Of a stretch of 64,000 nucleotides of DNA, positions 17,820 to 25,698 are shown piece by piece. The DNA is from Pseudomonas chlororaphis. GTDB taxonomy: Bacteria > Pseudomonadota > Gammaproteobacteria > Pseudomonadales > Pseudomonadaceae. Where the stretch lies: positions 5,838,509 to 5,902,508 of the forward strand of contig CP011020.1 of assembly GCA_001023535.1 (NCBI GenBank). Direction: 5' to 3'. Both the position numbers and the translations under genes were made by a program. The notes below the pieces were generated by a model. It was not told the origin of the DNA. It saw nothing but the letters and a program-made list of their open reading frames with translations, and ran no database searches. Positions within the stretch are counted from its first letter, which is position 1, and every line of letters begins with the position of its first letter.

Positions 17820-18656
17820 TCAACCCTGTCCAAACACCTGCGAAGGCCGGCGCAGCAGTGGGTCGAACGGGTTGATTCGCGGCCCGATCGACGCCGCCTC
17901 GCGCTTGAGCATTTCCACCACCGTCGGCAGGCGATCAGGGCCCAGGCGGTCGCTGATCGTCGCCACACTCAAGGCCGCCACGGCTCGGCCATCGCGGTCC
18001 AGGATCGGCACCGCCACGCCGGCCATGCCCTGCAGCACGCCGGTGTTGCGCCCGGCGTAACCCTGGGCACGCACGTTCTCCACTTCCGAACGCAGGAAGA
18101 CTTCGTCGTACAGGTGGAAATCCTTGAGCCGCGGCAGGTTGTAATGAATCACCGTGTCGCGCTCTTCCTCCGGCAGGAACGCCAGGATCGCCAGGCTGCC
18201 CTGGCCCACGCCGAGCGCCACCCGGCCACCGATGTCGCCGGTGAACGTGCGGATCGGGAACGGCCCTTCACTGCGGTCCAGGCAGATGGCATCGAACCCG
18301 CTGCGGGCCAGCAGGAACAACGAATCCCCCAGGGACGCCGACAGCCGCAGCATGGCCGGCCGCACCAGTTCGCGCAGATTGCCGGTGTTGCCTGCGCGGG
18401 CGGCCAGGGCGAAGAAGTCCAGGCTCAGCCGGTAGCGCTTGGTGCGCGCGTCCTGCTCGACCATGCCCTCGTCCATCAGGCTGCGCAACAAGCGATGGGT
18501 CGTCGGCTGGGACAACCCGATGCGCTGGGCCAGCTGGGTCACCCGTTCGCCACCCTCGACGGTGTCGCCCAGGCTGCGCAACACGGCGAACAGCCGGGAG
18601 ACAGCGCCTACGCCCACTTCACTCTTTTCATTATTCCGATCAGTGGAATTATTCAT
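17820..18656 (-). CDS. IclR-family transcriptional regulator
   Basis: A 278-residue IclR regulator with an N-terminal winged helix (about residues 18-75; VTQLAQRIGLSQPTTHRLLRSLMDEGMV) and a C-terminal GAF-like effector domain (about 95-260; GDSLFLLARSGFDAICLDRSEGPFPIRTF, then AGVAVPILDRDGRAVAALSVA). It is divergent from the ABC importer/oxidase operon at 18901, so it most likely regulates that operon in response to its substrate. An inverted repeat at 18711-18732 is a possible binding site. Confidence 0.93.
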   Translation of the reverse strand: MNNSTDRNNEKSEVGVGAVSRLFAVLRSLGDTVEGGERVTQLAQRIGLSQPTTHRLLRSLMDEGMVEQDARTKRYRLSLDFFALAARAGNTGNLRELVRPAMLRLSASLGDSLFLLARSGFDAICLDRSEGPFPIRTFTGDIGGRVALGVGQGSLAILAFLPEEERDTVIHYNLPRLKDFHLYDEVFLRSEVENVRAQGYAGRNTGVLQGMAGVAVPILDRDGRAVAALSVATISDRLGPDRLPTVVEMLKREAASIGPRINPFDPLLRRPSQVFGQG

Positions 18657-18710
18657 TCAATATCCATGCAAGAAATTTACTCAACGAATGAAACTGAAAA
18701 TAGTCATCGC

Positions 18711-18732
18711 CTCAATGAAATAGATCATTGAG
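18711..18732. promoter_or_regulatory. Inverted repeat, candidate IclR operator
   Basis: CTCAATGA, six bases, TCATTGAG: perfect 8-bp arms in the divergent region between the IclR gene and the importer operon. No other function is apparent. Confidence 0.5.
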
Positions 18733-18900
18733 CCCATCCTATTCTTCGTCCTACTCTGCGTCCATACAGGGGCGATTCGAACAACAGCGGCAGCCGACCC
18801 ACGTCGAGCGCCAACGCACCCGCAGCACTTTTTTCGTATCTGCCCATACAAAAAAGCGCGCCTTACGGCGACGCATAACAATTCCAGGTGGAGCGCAGCG

Positions 18901-19926
18901 ATGGCTTTCGTGCAACTTGAAGGACTTGGCAAACGTTACGGCGACATCGACGCCGTGGTCGCCACCGACCTCTCGGTGGACAAAGGTGAATTCGTCTCCC
19001 TGCTCGGCCCCTCCGGCTGCGGCAAGACCACCACGTTGCAAATGATCGCCGGCTTCGTCGAAGTCAGCAGCGGGCGCATCCTGCTGGACGGCCGCGATAT
19101 CACCCACGCCAAGCCCGCCAGTCGTGGCCTGGGAGTGGTTTTCCAGAGCTACGCCCTGTTCCCCCACATGACCGTCAGGGATAACGTCGCCTTCGGCCTG
19201 CGCATGCGCAAGGTGCCCCAGGCGGACCTGCAACAACGGGTCGCGCGGGTGCTGAAACTGGTACGCCTGGACCTGCACGCCGACCGTTATCCCCGGGAGC
19301 TGTCAGGCGGCCAGCGCCAACGCGTGGCCCTGGCCCGGGCGCTGGTGATCGAACCCCCGGTGCTGCTGCTCGACGAGCCGTTGTCCAACCTCGACGCCAA
19401 CCTGCGCGAGGAAATGCAGTACGAGATCCGCCGCATCCAGCGCGAAGTCGGGATCACCACGTTGATGGTGACCCACGACCAATCCGAAGCCTTGTCCATC
19501 AGTGACCGCGTCGTGGTGATGCAGGCCGGGCGCATCACCCAAGTCGACGCGCCCTACACCCTCTACGAACACCCGCGCACCGAATTCATTTCAGGCTTCG
19601 TCGGCAAAGCCAACCTGCTGCCCGGCGAGCGCGACAGCAACGGCGTCGTCCAGGCCTCGCTCCACGGCCAGGGCGACCTGACGCTGAGCCTGCGCCCGGA
19701 AAAAATCGACCTCTGCCCCGCCGGCTCCGGCCGACTGCAAGGCACCCTGGCCAGTCGCTTTTTTCTTGGCAGCCAATGGCTGTACGGCGTCTCGACCAGC
19801 CTCGGCGAACTGTGCGTGGTTCGGCGCAACGACGGCGGTGCACCACTGGCCGAAGGCACCGCGGTGGGCCTGGACTGGGACCCGGCGTTGCTGCGGGTGC
19901 TGAGCCACGACGAGGTGCCGGCGTGA
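18901..19926 (+). CDS. ABC importer ATPase (PotA-like)
   Basis: A 341-residue ATPase of the spermidine/putrescine and Fe3+ importer class. Walker A is GPSGCGKTT, the signature is LSGGQRQRVALARALV, Walker B is VLLLDEPLSNLDANLR, and the switch histidine is in MVTHDQSEAL. The C-terminal TOBE domain (about residues 235-335) contains LSLRPEKIDLC. An AGGTGGAG ribosome-binding site precedes the ATG. First gene of an operon of two permeases, a three-subunit oxidase and a binding protein. The stop codon overlaps the next gene's GTG start. Confidence 0.93.
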   Translation: MAFVQLEGLGKRYGDIDAVVATDLSVDKGEFVSLLGPSGCGKTTTLQMIAGFVEVSSGRILLDGRDITHAKPASRGLGVVFQSYALFPHMTVRDNVAFGLRMRKVPQADLQQRVARVLKLVRLDLHADRYPRELSGGQRQRVALARALVIEPPVLLLDEPLSNLDANLREEMQYEIRRIQREVGITTLMVTHDQSEALSISDRVVVMQAGRITQVDAPYTLYEHPRTEFISGFVGKANLLPGERDSNGVVQASLHGQGDLTLSLRPEKIDLCPAGSGRLQGTLASRFFLGSQWLYGVSTSLGELCVVRRNDGGAPLAEGTAVGLDWDPALLRVLSHDEVPA

Positions 19927-20792
19927 AGTGGATCGCGGCCATGCGCCGCGCACGCAACGGCTACCTGATGTCCGCGCCGGCCCTGGCCTGGTACCTGGGC
20001 CTGCTGGTCGTCCCGCTGGGCCTGACGCTGGTGCTGTCGTTCAATGTCTTCGACTACGGCTCGGGTATCGACAGCAACGCCTACACCGTCGACCACTATG
20101 CCAGCCTGCTCGGTGACCCGTACTTCTACGAGATCTTTTTGCGCACCTTGTGGATCAGTGCGCTGACCACCCTCCTGTGCGTGCTCATCGGCGTGCCCGA
20201 AGCCTACGTTCTCAGTCGCATGGGCGCGCCGTGGCGCTCGATTTTCCTGATCCTGATCCTCACGCCGTTGCTGATATCCGTGGTGGTCCGCGCCTTCGGC
20301 TGGAGCCTGCTGCTCGGCGCCGACGGCCTCGTCAATCAGACGCTGCAGGCCTTCGGTGGCTCACCGATGAAGCTGCTCTACACCCCGTTTGCCGTGGTCA
20401 TCGCCCTGGTCCACGTGATGCTGCCGTTCATGATCATCCCGGTCTGGACCTCGCTGCAGAAACTCGATCCCGCCGCCGAACAGGCCGCGCTGTCGCTGGG
20501 GGCGAGTCAGTTCACGGTGATCCGTCAGGTGGTGCTGCCACAGATCATGCCCGGCGTGCTGTCGGGCACGCTGATCGTGTTCGGCCTCGCCGCCAGCTCG
20601 TTCGCCATCCCCGGACTGCTCGGCGGGCGTCGCTTGAAAATGGTCGCCACGCTGATCTACGACCAGTACCTGTCGGAACTCAATTGGCCCATGGGAGCCG
20701 CCATCGCCGTCGCGCTGCTGCTGCTCAACCTGCTGATCATGCTCTCGTGGAACCGCATGATCGAAGGCCGCTACAAGAAGTCATTGGGGTAA
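19923..20792 (+). CDS. ABC importer permease 1 (PotB-like)
   Basis: A 289-residue inner-membrane permease with six predicted helices and the EAA coupling loop EQAALSLGASQFTVIRQVVLP near residue 180. Start chosen at GTG 19923, which overlaps the upstream stop (GTGA) and suggests translational coupling; ATG at 19941 is the alternative. Forms the membrane channel with the next gene. Confidence 0.9.
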   Translation: MKWIAAMRRARNGYLMSAPALAWYLGLLVVPLGLTLVLSFNVFDYGSGIDSNAYTVDHYASLLGDPYFYEIFLRTLWISALTTLLCVLIGVPEAYVLSRMGAPWRSIFLILILTPLLISVVVRAFGWSLLLGADGLVNQTLQAFGGSPMKLLYTPFAVVIALVHVMLPFMIIPVWTSLQKLDPAAEQAALSLGASQFTVIRQVVLPQIMPGVLSGTLIVFGLAASSFAIPGLLGGRRLKMVATLIYDQYLSELNWPMGAAIAVALLLLNLLIMLSWNRMIEGRYKKSLG

Positions 20793-20798
20793 TTCGTC

Positions 20799-21593
20799 AT
20801 GTCCAGGAACGGTCCTTTCGCCCTGTTGTTCCATGCCTTGGTGGTGGTGTTCATGCTCGCGCCGCTGGTGGTGGTGTGCCTCGTGGCCTTCACCCCGGAA
20901 AACACCCTGAGCCTGCCGACCACGACGTTTTCGTTGCGCTGGTTCCGCGCCGTGTTCGAACGCGCAGACTTTGTCGATGCGTTCTACAACAGCCTGATCC
21001 TGGCGTTCTGCGCCGCCTCGCTGGCCACGGTGATCGCGGTGCCGGCGGCCCTGGCGATCACCCGGCTCGAATTCCCCGGCCGGGACTTCTTCAACGGCCT
21101 GTTCCTGTCGCCGATCATCATTCCGCACCTGGTGCTGGGGGTGGCGCTGCTGCGTCTGTTTGCCCTGATGGGCGTGAATGGCAATTTCACCTGGCTGATC
21201 TTCGCCCACGTGCTGGTGATCACGCCGTATGTACTGCGCCTGGTGCTCGCCTCGGCCATCGGCCTGGACCGCAGTGCCGAGCAGGCCGCGCAATCGTTGG
21301 GGGCCGGGCGCTTTACGCTGTTTCGGCAAATCACCCTGCCGATGATTCTGCCGGGGGTGGCCGGGGGCTGGTTGCTGGCGTTCATCAACAGTTTCGATGA
21401 GGTCACGTTGTCGATCTTCGTCACCTCGCCGGCCACGCAGACCTTGCCGGTGCGCATGTACGTCTACGCCACTGAATCCATCGACCCGATGATGGCGGCG
21501 GTATCGGCCCTGGTCATCGCGCTCACGGCACTGACGATGATTCTGCTCGATCGGGTCTATGGCCTGGATCGGGTCCTGGTAGGTAAGCAATGA
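20799..21593 (+). CDS. ABC importer permease 2 (PotC-like)
   Basis: A 264-residue inner-membrane permease with six predicted helices and the EAA loop EQAAQSLGAGRFTLFRQITLP. It starts six bases after permease 1 and resembles PotC of polyamine importers. Together with the ATPase and the binding protein at 24549 it completes a transporter for a small cationic or amino compound (inference from family). Confidence 0.92.
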   Translation: MSRNGPFALLFHALVVVFMLAPLVVVCLVAFTPENTLSLPTTTFSLRWFRAVFERADFVDAFYNSLILAFCAASLATVIAVPAALAITRLEFPGRDFFNGLFLSPIIIPHLVLGVALLRLFALMGVNGNFTWLIFAHVLVITPYVLRLVLASAIGLDRSAEQAAQSLGAGRFTLFRQITLPMILPGVAGGWLLAFINSFDEVTLSIFVTSPATQTLPVRMYVYATESIDPMMAAVSALVIALTALTMILLDRVYGLDRVLVGKQ

Positions 21594-21600
21594 GGGCGCC

Positions 21601-21891
21601 ATGGCTCTGCTGAAACGACTGGCCGAAGGCGACCGCCCGGCCCTGCACTTTACCCTCGACGGCGCACCGGCCACCGGCCTGTTGGGCGACACCCTGCTCA
21701 CGGCCGTGTTGACCTGCAGCGACCATCTGCGCGGCAGCGACTTCAGCGCCGAACCCCGGGCCGGCTTCTGCCTGATGGGCGCCTGCCAGGATTGCTGGGT
21801 CCGCCTGGGCGACGGCCGCCGCGTCCGGGCCTGCTCGACCCTGCTCGAAGCAGGCCATCAGATCAGCCGTGAACCGGGGCGGCGCGTATGA
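21601..21891 (+). CDS. 2Fe-2S subunit of a heterotrimeric amine/amino-acid oxidase (HcnA-like)
   Basis: A 96-residue ferredoxin-fold protein with the cysteine pattern GFCLMGACQDCWV (C-x4-C-x2-C) and a fourth cysteine in RVRACSTLL, binding one 2Fe-2S cluster. The same small subunit occurs in HcnABC hydrogen cyanide synthase, opine oxidases and D-hydroxyproline dehydrogenase. It sits just after the permease gene and before the two FAD subunits, from which a REPIN separates it. Confidence 0.9.
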   Translation: MALLKRLAEGDRPALHFTLDGAPATGLLGDTLLTAVLTCSDHLRGSDFSAEPRAGFCLMGACQDCWVRLGDGRRVRACSTLLEAGHQISREPGRRV

Positions 21892-21914
21892 GCGCCGCCT
21901 TCGTTGAATGTGCC

Positions 21915-22021
21915 GCCGCCTTCGCGGGCAAGCCCGCTCCCACAGGGAATGGGTGGCGAACACAGCATCGAGGATCACCACTAGATCATTGTGGGAACGG
22001 GCTTGCCCGCGAAGGCGGCTT
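21915..22021. repeat. REPIN inside the oxidase operon
   Basis: GCCGCCTTCGCGGGCAAGCC with the inverted copy GGGCTTGCCCGCGAAGGCGG; each contains the TGTGGGA core or its complement. It lies between the 2Fe-2S and the first FAD subunit genes. Confidence 0.9.
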
Positions 22022-22063
22022 CACCCGCGCCGCAAATCCCCACCCCCAACCGAGGAGGTGGCC

Positions 22064-23419
22064 ATGAAACCCATCGCCATCATCGGCGCGGGCCCGGCCG
22101 GTATTCGTGCTGCGCAAACCCTGGTCGCCCACGGTGTCTACCCCGTTCTGCTGGACGAGGCAGCCCGCGGCGGCGGACAGATCTATCGGCGCCAACCGGC
22201 CAATTTCAAGCGCTCGCCAGCCAAGCTCTATGGCTTCGAGGCGCAAAAGGCCAATGCCCTGCACCAGACCCTCGACGACCTGCGCGAACAGCTCGATTAC
22301 CGTCCCGACACACTGGTATGGAACGCCGAGGGCGGTCTTCTGGACACCTTGCACGAAGGGCGCGCCGAGCGCCTCGAATACGCCAGCGTGATCGTCGCCA
22401 CCGGCGCCACCGACCGCATCCTGCCCGTGCCGGGTTGGACCTTGCCGGGGGTGTACAGCCTCGGCGCGGCGCAGATCGCCCTGAAGTTCCAGGGCTGCGC
22501 CATCGGTGAAAGAGTGGTGTTCGCCGGCAGCGGACCTCTGTTGTATCTGGTGGCGTATCAGTACGCCCGCGCGGGCGCCCAGGTGGTCGCCGTGCTCGAC
22601 AGTTCACCGCTCAGCGCCCAGGTCCGCGCTCTGCCCGGCTTGCTGGCTCAGCCCGTCACCCTGGCCAAGGGGCTGTATTACCGCGCCTGGCTGACGGCCC
22701 ACGGCATCAAGGTGCGGCAAGGCGCCCGCCTGTCGCGCATCGACGGCACACGCCGGGTGCAATCGCTGCGCTGGCACAACGCCAAGGGCGAGCACACCCT
22801 CGAGTGTGACGCGGTGGCCTTCGCCCATGGCTTGCGCAGCGAAACCCAGCTGGCCGACCTACTCGGCTGCGGGTTTTCCTGGAACCCCCTCAACCGCGCC
22901 TGGCTGCCGCAACGCGACGGTGCCGGGCGTAGCAGTGTCCCCGGGGTCTACCTGGCCGGCGACGGCGCCGCCATCATGGGCGCCGACGCAGCGGAAATGG
23001 CCGGGGAGCGCGCCGCCTTGGCCCTGCTCGAAGACCTTGGCTACCGGATCGATTCGCAGCGCTGCCACCAACTGGAGCAAGCCCTGGAGCGCATCGGCCG
23101 GTTCCGGCAAGGCCTGGAGCGCGCATTTGCCTTCCCCGAAGGCTGGGCCGCCGACGCCGCCGATCAGCTGATGATCTGCCGCTGCGAAGAAGTCAGCGTC
23201 GGTGACATTCGCCGGGTGGTGGGCGAAGGCCATTGGGAGATCAACCGGGTCAAGGCCCATTGCCGGGTCGGCATGGGCCGGTGCCAGGGCCGTATGTGCG
23301 GCGCCGCGGCGGCGGAAATCATTGCCTGCGAGAGTGGCCGCCCGGTCTCCGACATCGGCCGCCTGCGGGCCCAGGCGCCCATCAAACCCGTGCCGTTCGG
23401 CCTGGAGGTGGCGCCATGA
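22064..23419 (+). CDS. FAD/NAD(P)-binding oxidase subunit (HcnB/OoxA-like)
   Basis: A 451-residue flavoprotein with two dinucleotide folds: IAIIGAGPAGIRAAQTL at residues 4-20, and ERVVFAGSGPLLYLVAYQYARAG near 150. The C-terminal part has a cysteine cluster (CRCEEVSVGDIRRVV ... CRVGMGRCQGRMCG), the Fer2_BFD-type 2Fe-2S site of this family. Strong ribosome-binding site GAGGAGGTG. It overlaps the next gene by four bases (ATGA). Alpha-like subunit of the heterotrimer; substrate not deducible. Confidence 0.92.
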   Translation: MKPIAIIGAGPAGIRAAQTLVAHGVYPVLLDEAARGGGQIYRRQPANFKRSPAKLYGFEAQKANALHQTLDDLREQLDYRPDTLVWNAEGGLLDTLHEGRAERLEYASVIVATGATDRILPVPGWTLPGVYSLGAAQIALKFQGCAIGERVVFAGSGPLLYLVAYQYARAGAQVVAVLDSSPLSAQVRALPGLLAQPVTLAKGLYYRAWLTAHGIKVRQGARLSRIDGTRRVQSLRWHNAKGEHTLECDAVAFAHGLRSETQLADLLGCGFSWNPLNRAWLPQRDGAGRSSVPGVYLAGDGAAIMGADAAEMAGERAALALLEDLGYRIDSQRCHQLEQALERIGRFRQGLERAFAFPEGWAADAADQLMICRCEEVSVGDIRRVVGEGHWEINRVKAHCRVGMGRCQGRMCGAAAAEIIACESGRPVSDIGRLRAQAPIKPVPFGLEVAP

Positions 23420-24531
23420 ACGACGTCGACGTAGTGATCATTGGCGGCGGCATCGTGGGCGCCTCGGCCGCGTTGTTCCTGAGTCGGGCCGGACGCCGGG
23501 TGGCGCTGCTGGAGCGGGATTTCTGCGGGTCGCACTCAAGCGGCGTGAACTACGGTGGCGTCAGGCGCCAGGGTCGTCCCTTGTCGCAACTGCCGTTGTC
23601 GCAACGGGCCCATGAAATCTGGAGCCAGCTCCCCCAGTTGATCGGCATCGACGGCGAGTACCAGCGCAGCGGCCACCTGAAACTGGCCCGCAGCCTCGAC
23701 GATCTTCGCGCCCTGCACGACTATGCCGCCAGCAGCCAGGGCTTCGGCCTCGACCTGCAACTGCTCGATCGCGATCAATTGCGTGCCCGCTTCCCGTGGG
23801 TCGGCGCCGTGGCGGTCGGGGCATCGCTGTGCCCGGATGACGGCCACGCCAATCCGCGCCTGGTGTCGCCGGCCTTTGCCCAGGCCGCCCGCCGGCACGG
23901 CGCACAAGTGCACGAACAATGCGCCGTCGACAGCGTGGACCATGACGGCCATCGCTTCACCGTTCAAACCCGGCCTGGCTTGGTGCTCCATGCGCCCTGG
24001 TTGCTGAACTGCGCCGGAGCCTGGGCGAGCCACTTCGCCGCGCAATTCGGCGAAGCGGTGCCGATGCACGCCGGGCATCCGGCAATGTTGGTCACCGAAC
24101 CCCTGCCCGTGGTCATGGATGCCAGCACTGGCGTCGAAGGCGGCGGGATTTACGCACGCCAGGTCGCACGGGGCAATTGTGTCCTGGGCGGCGGCCAGGG
24201 TTTTGCACTGGACGAAGCCCGCGCCCGGCCCGGGCAGAATGCCGTGGTCGAAATCCTGCGCCAGGCCGTGGAACTCTATCCATTTTTGGAAGGCGCCCAG
24301 GCGATTCGTACCTGGAGCGGCACCGAAGGTTACCTGCCCGATCGCCAGCCGGTGATCGGCCCCAGCAGCACCCAACCCGGCCTGTTGCATGCGTTCGGCT
24401 TTGCCGGCGCCGGCTTCCAGATCGGCCCCGCGGTGGGCCAGGCGCTCACCGAGATCATCTGCAGCGGCGCGTCGAGCACGCCGCTGGATGCGTTTTCCAT
24501 CACCCGGTTTCACTCCATCTCCGTTGCTTGA
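23416..24531 (+). CDS. FAD-dependent oxidase catalytic subunit (HcnC/DadA-like)
   Basis: A 371-residue DAAO-fold flavoprotein with VDVVIIGGGIVGASAALFLSRAG at the N-terminus and the C-terminal FAD segment HAFGFAGAGFQIGPAVGQ. This subunit normally holds the site oxidising a C-N bond of an amino acid, imino acid or opine. HSSGVNYGGVRRQGR contributes the FAD isoalloxazine pocket. Translationally coupled to the preceding subunit. Because the importer is polyamine-like and the regulator is IclR, the substrate is likely an imported amine or N-alkyl amino acid (inference). Confidence 0.92.
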   Translation: MNDVDVVIIGGGIVGASAALFLSRAGRRVALLERDFCGSHSSGVNYGGVRRQGRPLSQLPLSQRAHEIWSQLPQLIGIDGEYQRSGHLKLARSLDDLRALHDYAASSQGFGLDLQLLDRDQLRARFPWVGAVAVGASLCPDDGHANPRLVSPAFAQAARRHGAQVHEQCAVDSVDHDGHRFTVQTRPGLVLHAPWLLNCAGAWASHFAAQFGEAVPMHAGHPAMLVTEPLPVVMDASTGVEGGGIYARQVARGNCVLGGGQGFALDEARARPGQNAVVEILRQAVELYPFLEGAQAIRTWSGTEGYLPDRQPVIGPSSTQPGLLHAFGFAGAGFQIGPAVGQALTEIICSGASSTPLDAFSITRFHSISVA

Positions 24532-24548
24532 TAGAGGAAGGTCGCGCC

Positions 24549-25595
24549 ATGAATAACGTCAAACGCACTGCACTGCTGGGTTGTGCCTGCTTGAGCGCAT
24601 CGCTCACCGCCGGCCAGGCATACGCCGAGCCAACGCTTTACCTGGGCATGAACGGCGGCACCATGGAACGGCTCTACGCCGACAAGGTCCTGCCGGCCTT
24701 CGAGAAAGCCAACAACGTCAAGGTGGTGATCGTGCCCGGTACGTCCGCCGACATCCTGGCCAAGGTCCAGGCCAGCAAAGGCAACCCGCAGATGCACGTG
24801 ATGTTCCTCGATGACGGCATCATGTACCGCGCCATCTCCATGGGGCTGTGCGACAAACTCGAAGACAGCCCGACCCTGGCACAGATCCCGGCCAAGGGTC
24901 GTATCAAGGACCAGGCCGTGGCCGTCAGCCTCGGGGTGACGGGGCTGGCCTACAACACGCGGCTGTTCAAGGAAAAGGGCTGGAGCGCGCCGACCTCCTG
25001 GATGGACCTGGCCGACCCGCGCTTCAAGGACAAAGTGGTGTTCCAGTCGATGGCCTCGTCGACCTTCGGCCTGCACGGTTTCCTGATGTTCAACCGGATC
25101 CAGGGCGGCAGTGAAAATGACGTCGAACCGGGCTTCAAGGCCTGGCCGAACACCGTCGGGCGCAACGTGCTGGAGTACATTCCAAGCTCGGCGAAGATCT
25201 CTGAAATGCTGCAGACCGACGAAGCGGCGCTGTTCCCGCTCACGCCGACCCAGGTGACCGCGCTGAAACTCAAGGGCATGCCGGTGGAATACGCGCAGCC
25301 GAAGGAAGGCGCGGTGGTCCTCAACGTCGCCGAATGCACCATCGCCCAGAACACCCAACCCGAACTGGCGCAGAAACTCGCCGCCTTCCTGCTGACGCCT
25401 GAAGCCCAGGCCATTGCCCTGGAAGAAGGCGACCAGATCCCGTCCAACCCCAACACCCCGACCACCGACAAGACCCGTGGCCAGGTACAAGCGATGAAGC
25501 AATACCTGGAAACCGCCATTGCCGTGGACTGGGACCAGGTCAACGAACAGCGCCCCGCCTGGAATGCGCGGTGGAACCGCAGCGTCGAGCGCTAA
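24549..25595 (+). CDS. Periplasmic substrate-binding protein (PotD-like)
   Basis: A 348-residue secreted binding protein with a Sec signal peptide (residues 1-26, hydrophobic ALLGCACLSASLTAG, cleavage after AYA) and the extracellular solute-binding fold of polyamine and iron importers (LYLGMNGGTMERLYADKVLPAFEKANNVKV). The cysteine in the signal is not a clear lipobox. It closes the operon begun by the ATPase at 18901, so a binding protein placed after the oxidase genes ties transport and oxidation together. Confidence 0.92.
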   Translation: MNNVKRTALLGCACLSASLTAGQAYAEPTLYLGMNGGTMERLYADKVLPAFEKANNVKVVIVPGTSADILAKVQASKGNPQMHVMFLDDGIMYRAISMGLCDKLEDSPTLAQIPAKGRIKDQAVAVSLGVTGLAYNTRLFKEKGWSAPTSWMDLADPRFKDKVVFQSMASSTFGLHGFLMFNRIQGGSENDVEPGFKAWPNTVGRNVLEYIPSSAKISEMLQTDEAALFPLTPTQVTALKLKGMPVEYAQPKEGAVVLNVAECTIAQNTQPELAQKLAAFLLTPEAQAIALEEGDQIPSNPNTPTTDKTRGQVQAMKQYLETAIAVDWDQVNEQRPAWNARWNRSVER

Positions 25596-25608
25596 CCGGT
25601 ATGGCGCG

Positions 25609-25639
25609 TGTGGCGAGGGGATTTATCTCCCTCGCCACA
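25609..25639. repeat. REP hairpin, GTGGCGAG class
   Basis: TGTGGCGAGGGGA and TCCCTCGCCACA arms just after the binding-protein gene; probably also ends the operon transcript. Confidence 0.75.
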
Positions 25640-25698
25640 GGGTTTTGTAACAGAATAGCGGGCATCAGACGCTTCTGGATCGACAGCGACCGCTCCCC

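Noticed and set aside
21590..21600. ATG at 21590 as start of the 2Fe-2S subunit
   Set aside because: It overlaps the permease stop but is in another frame; the ferredoxin frame begins at 21601.
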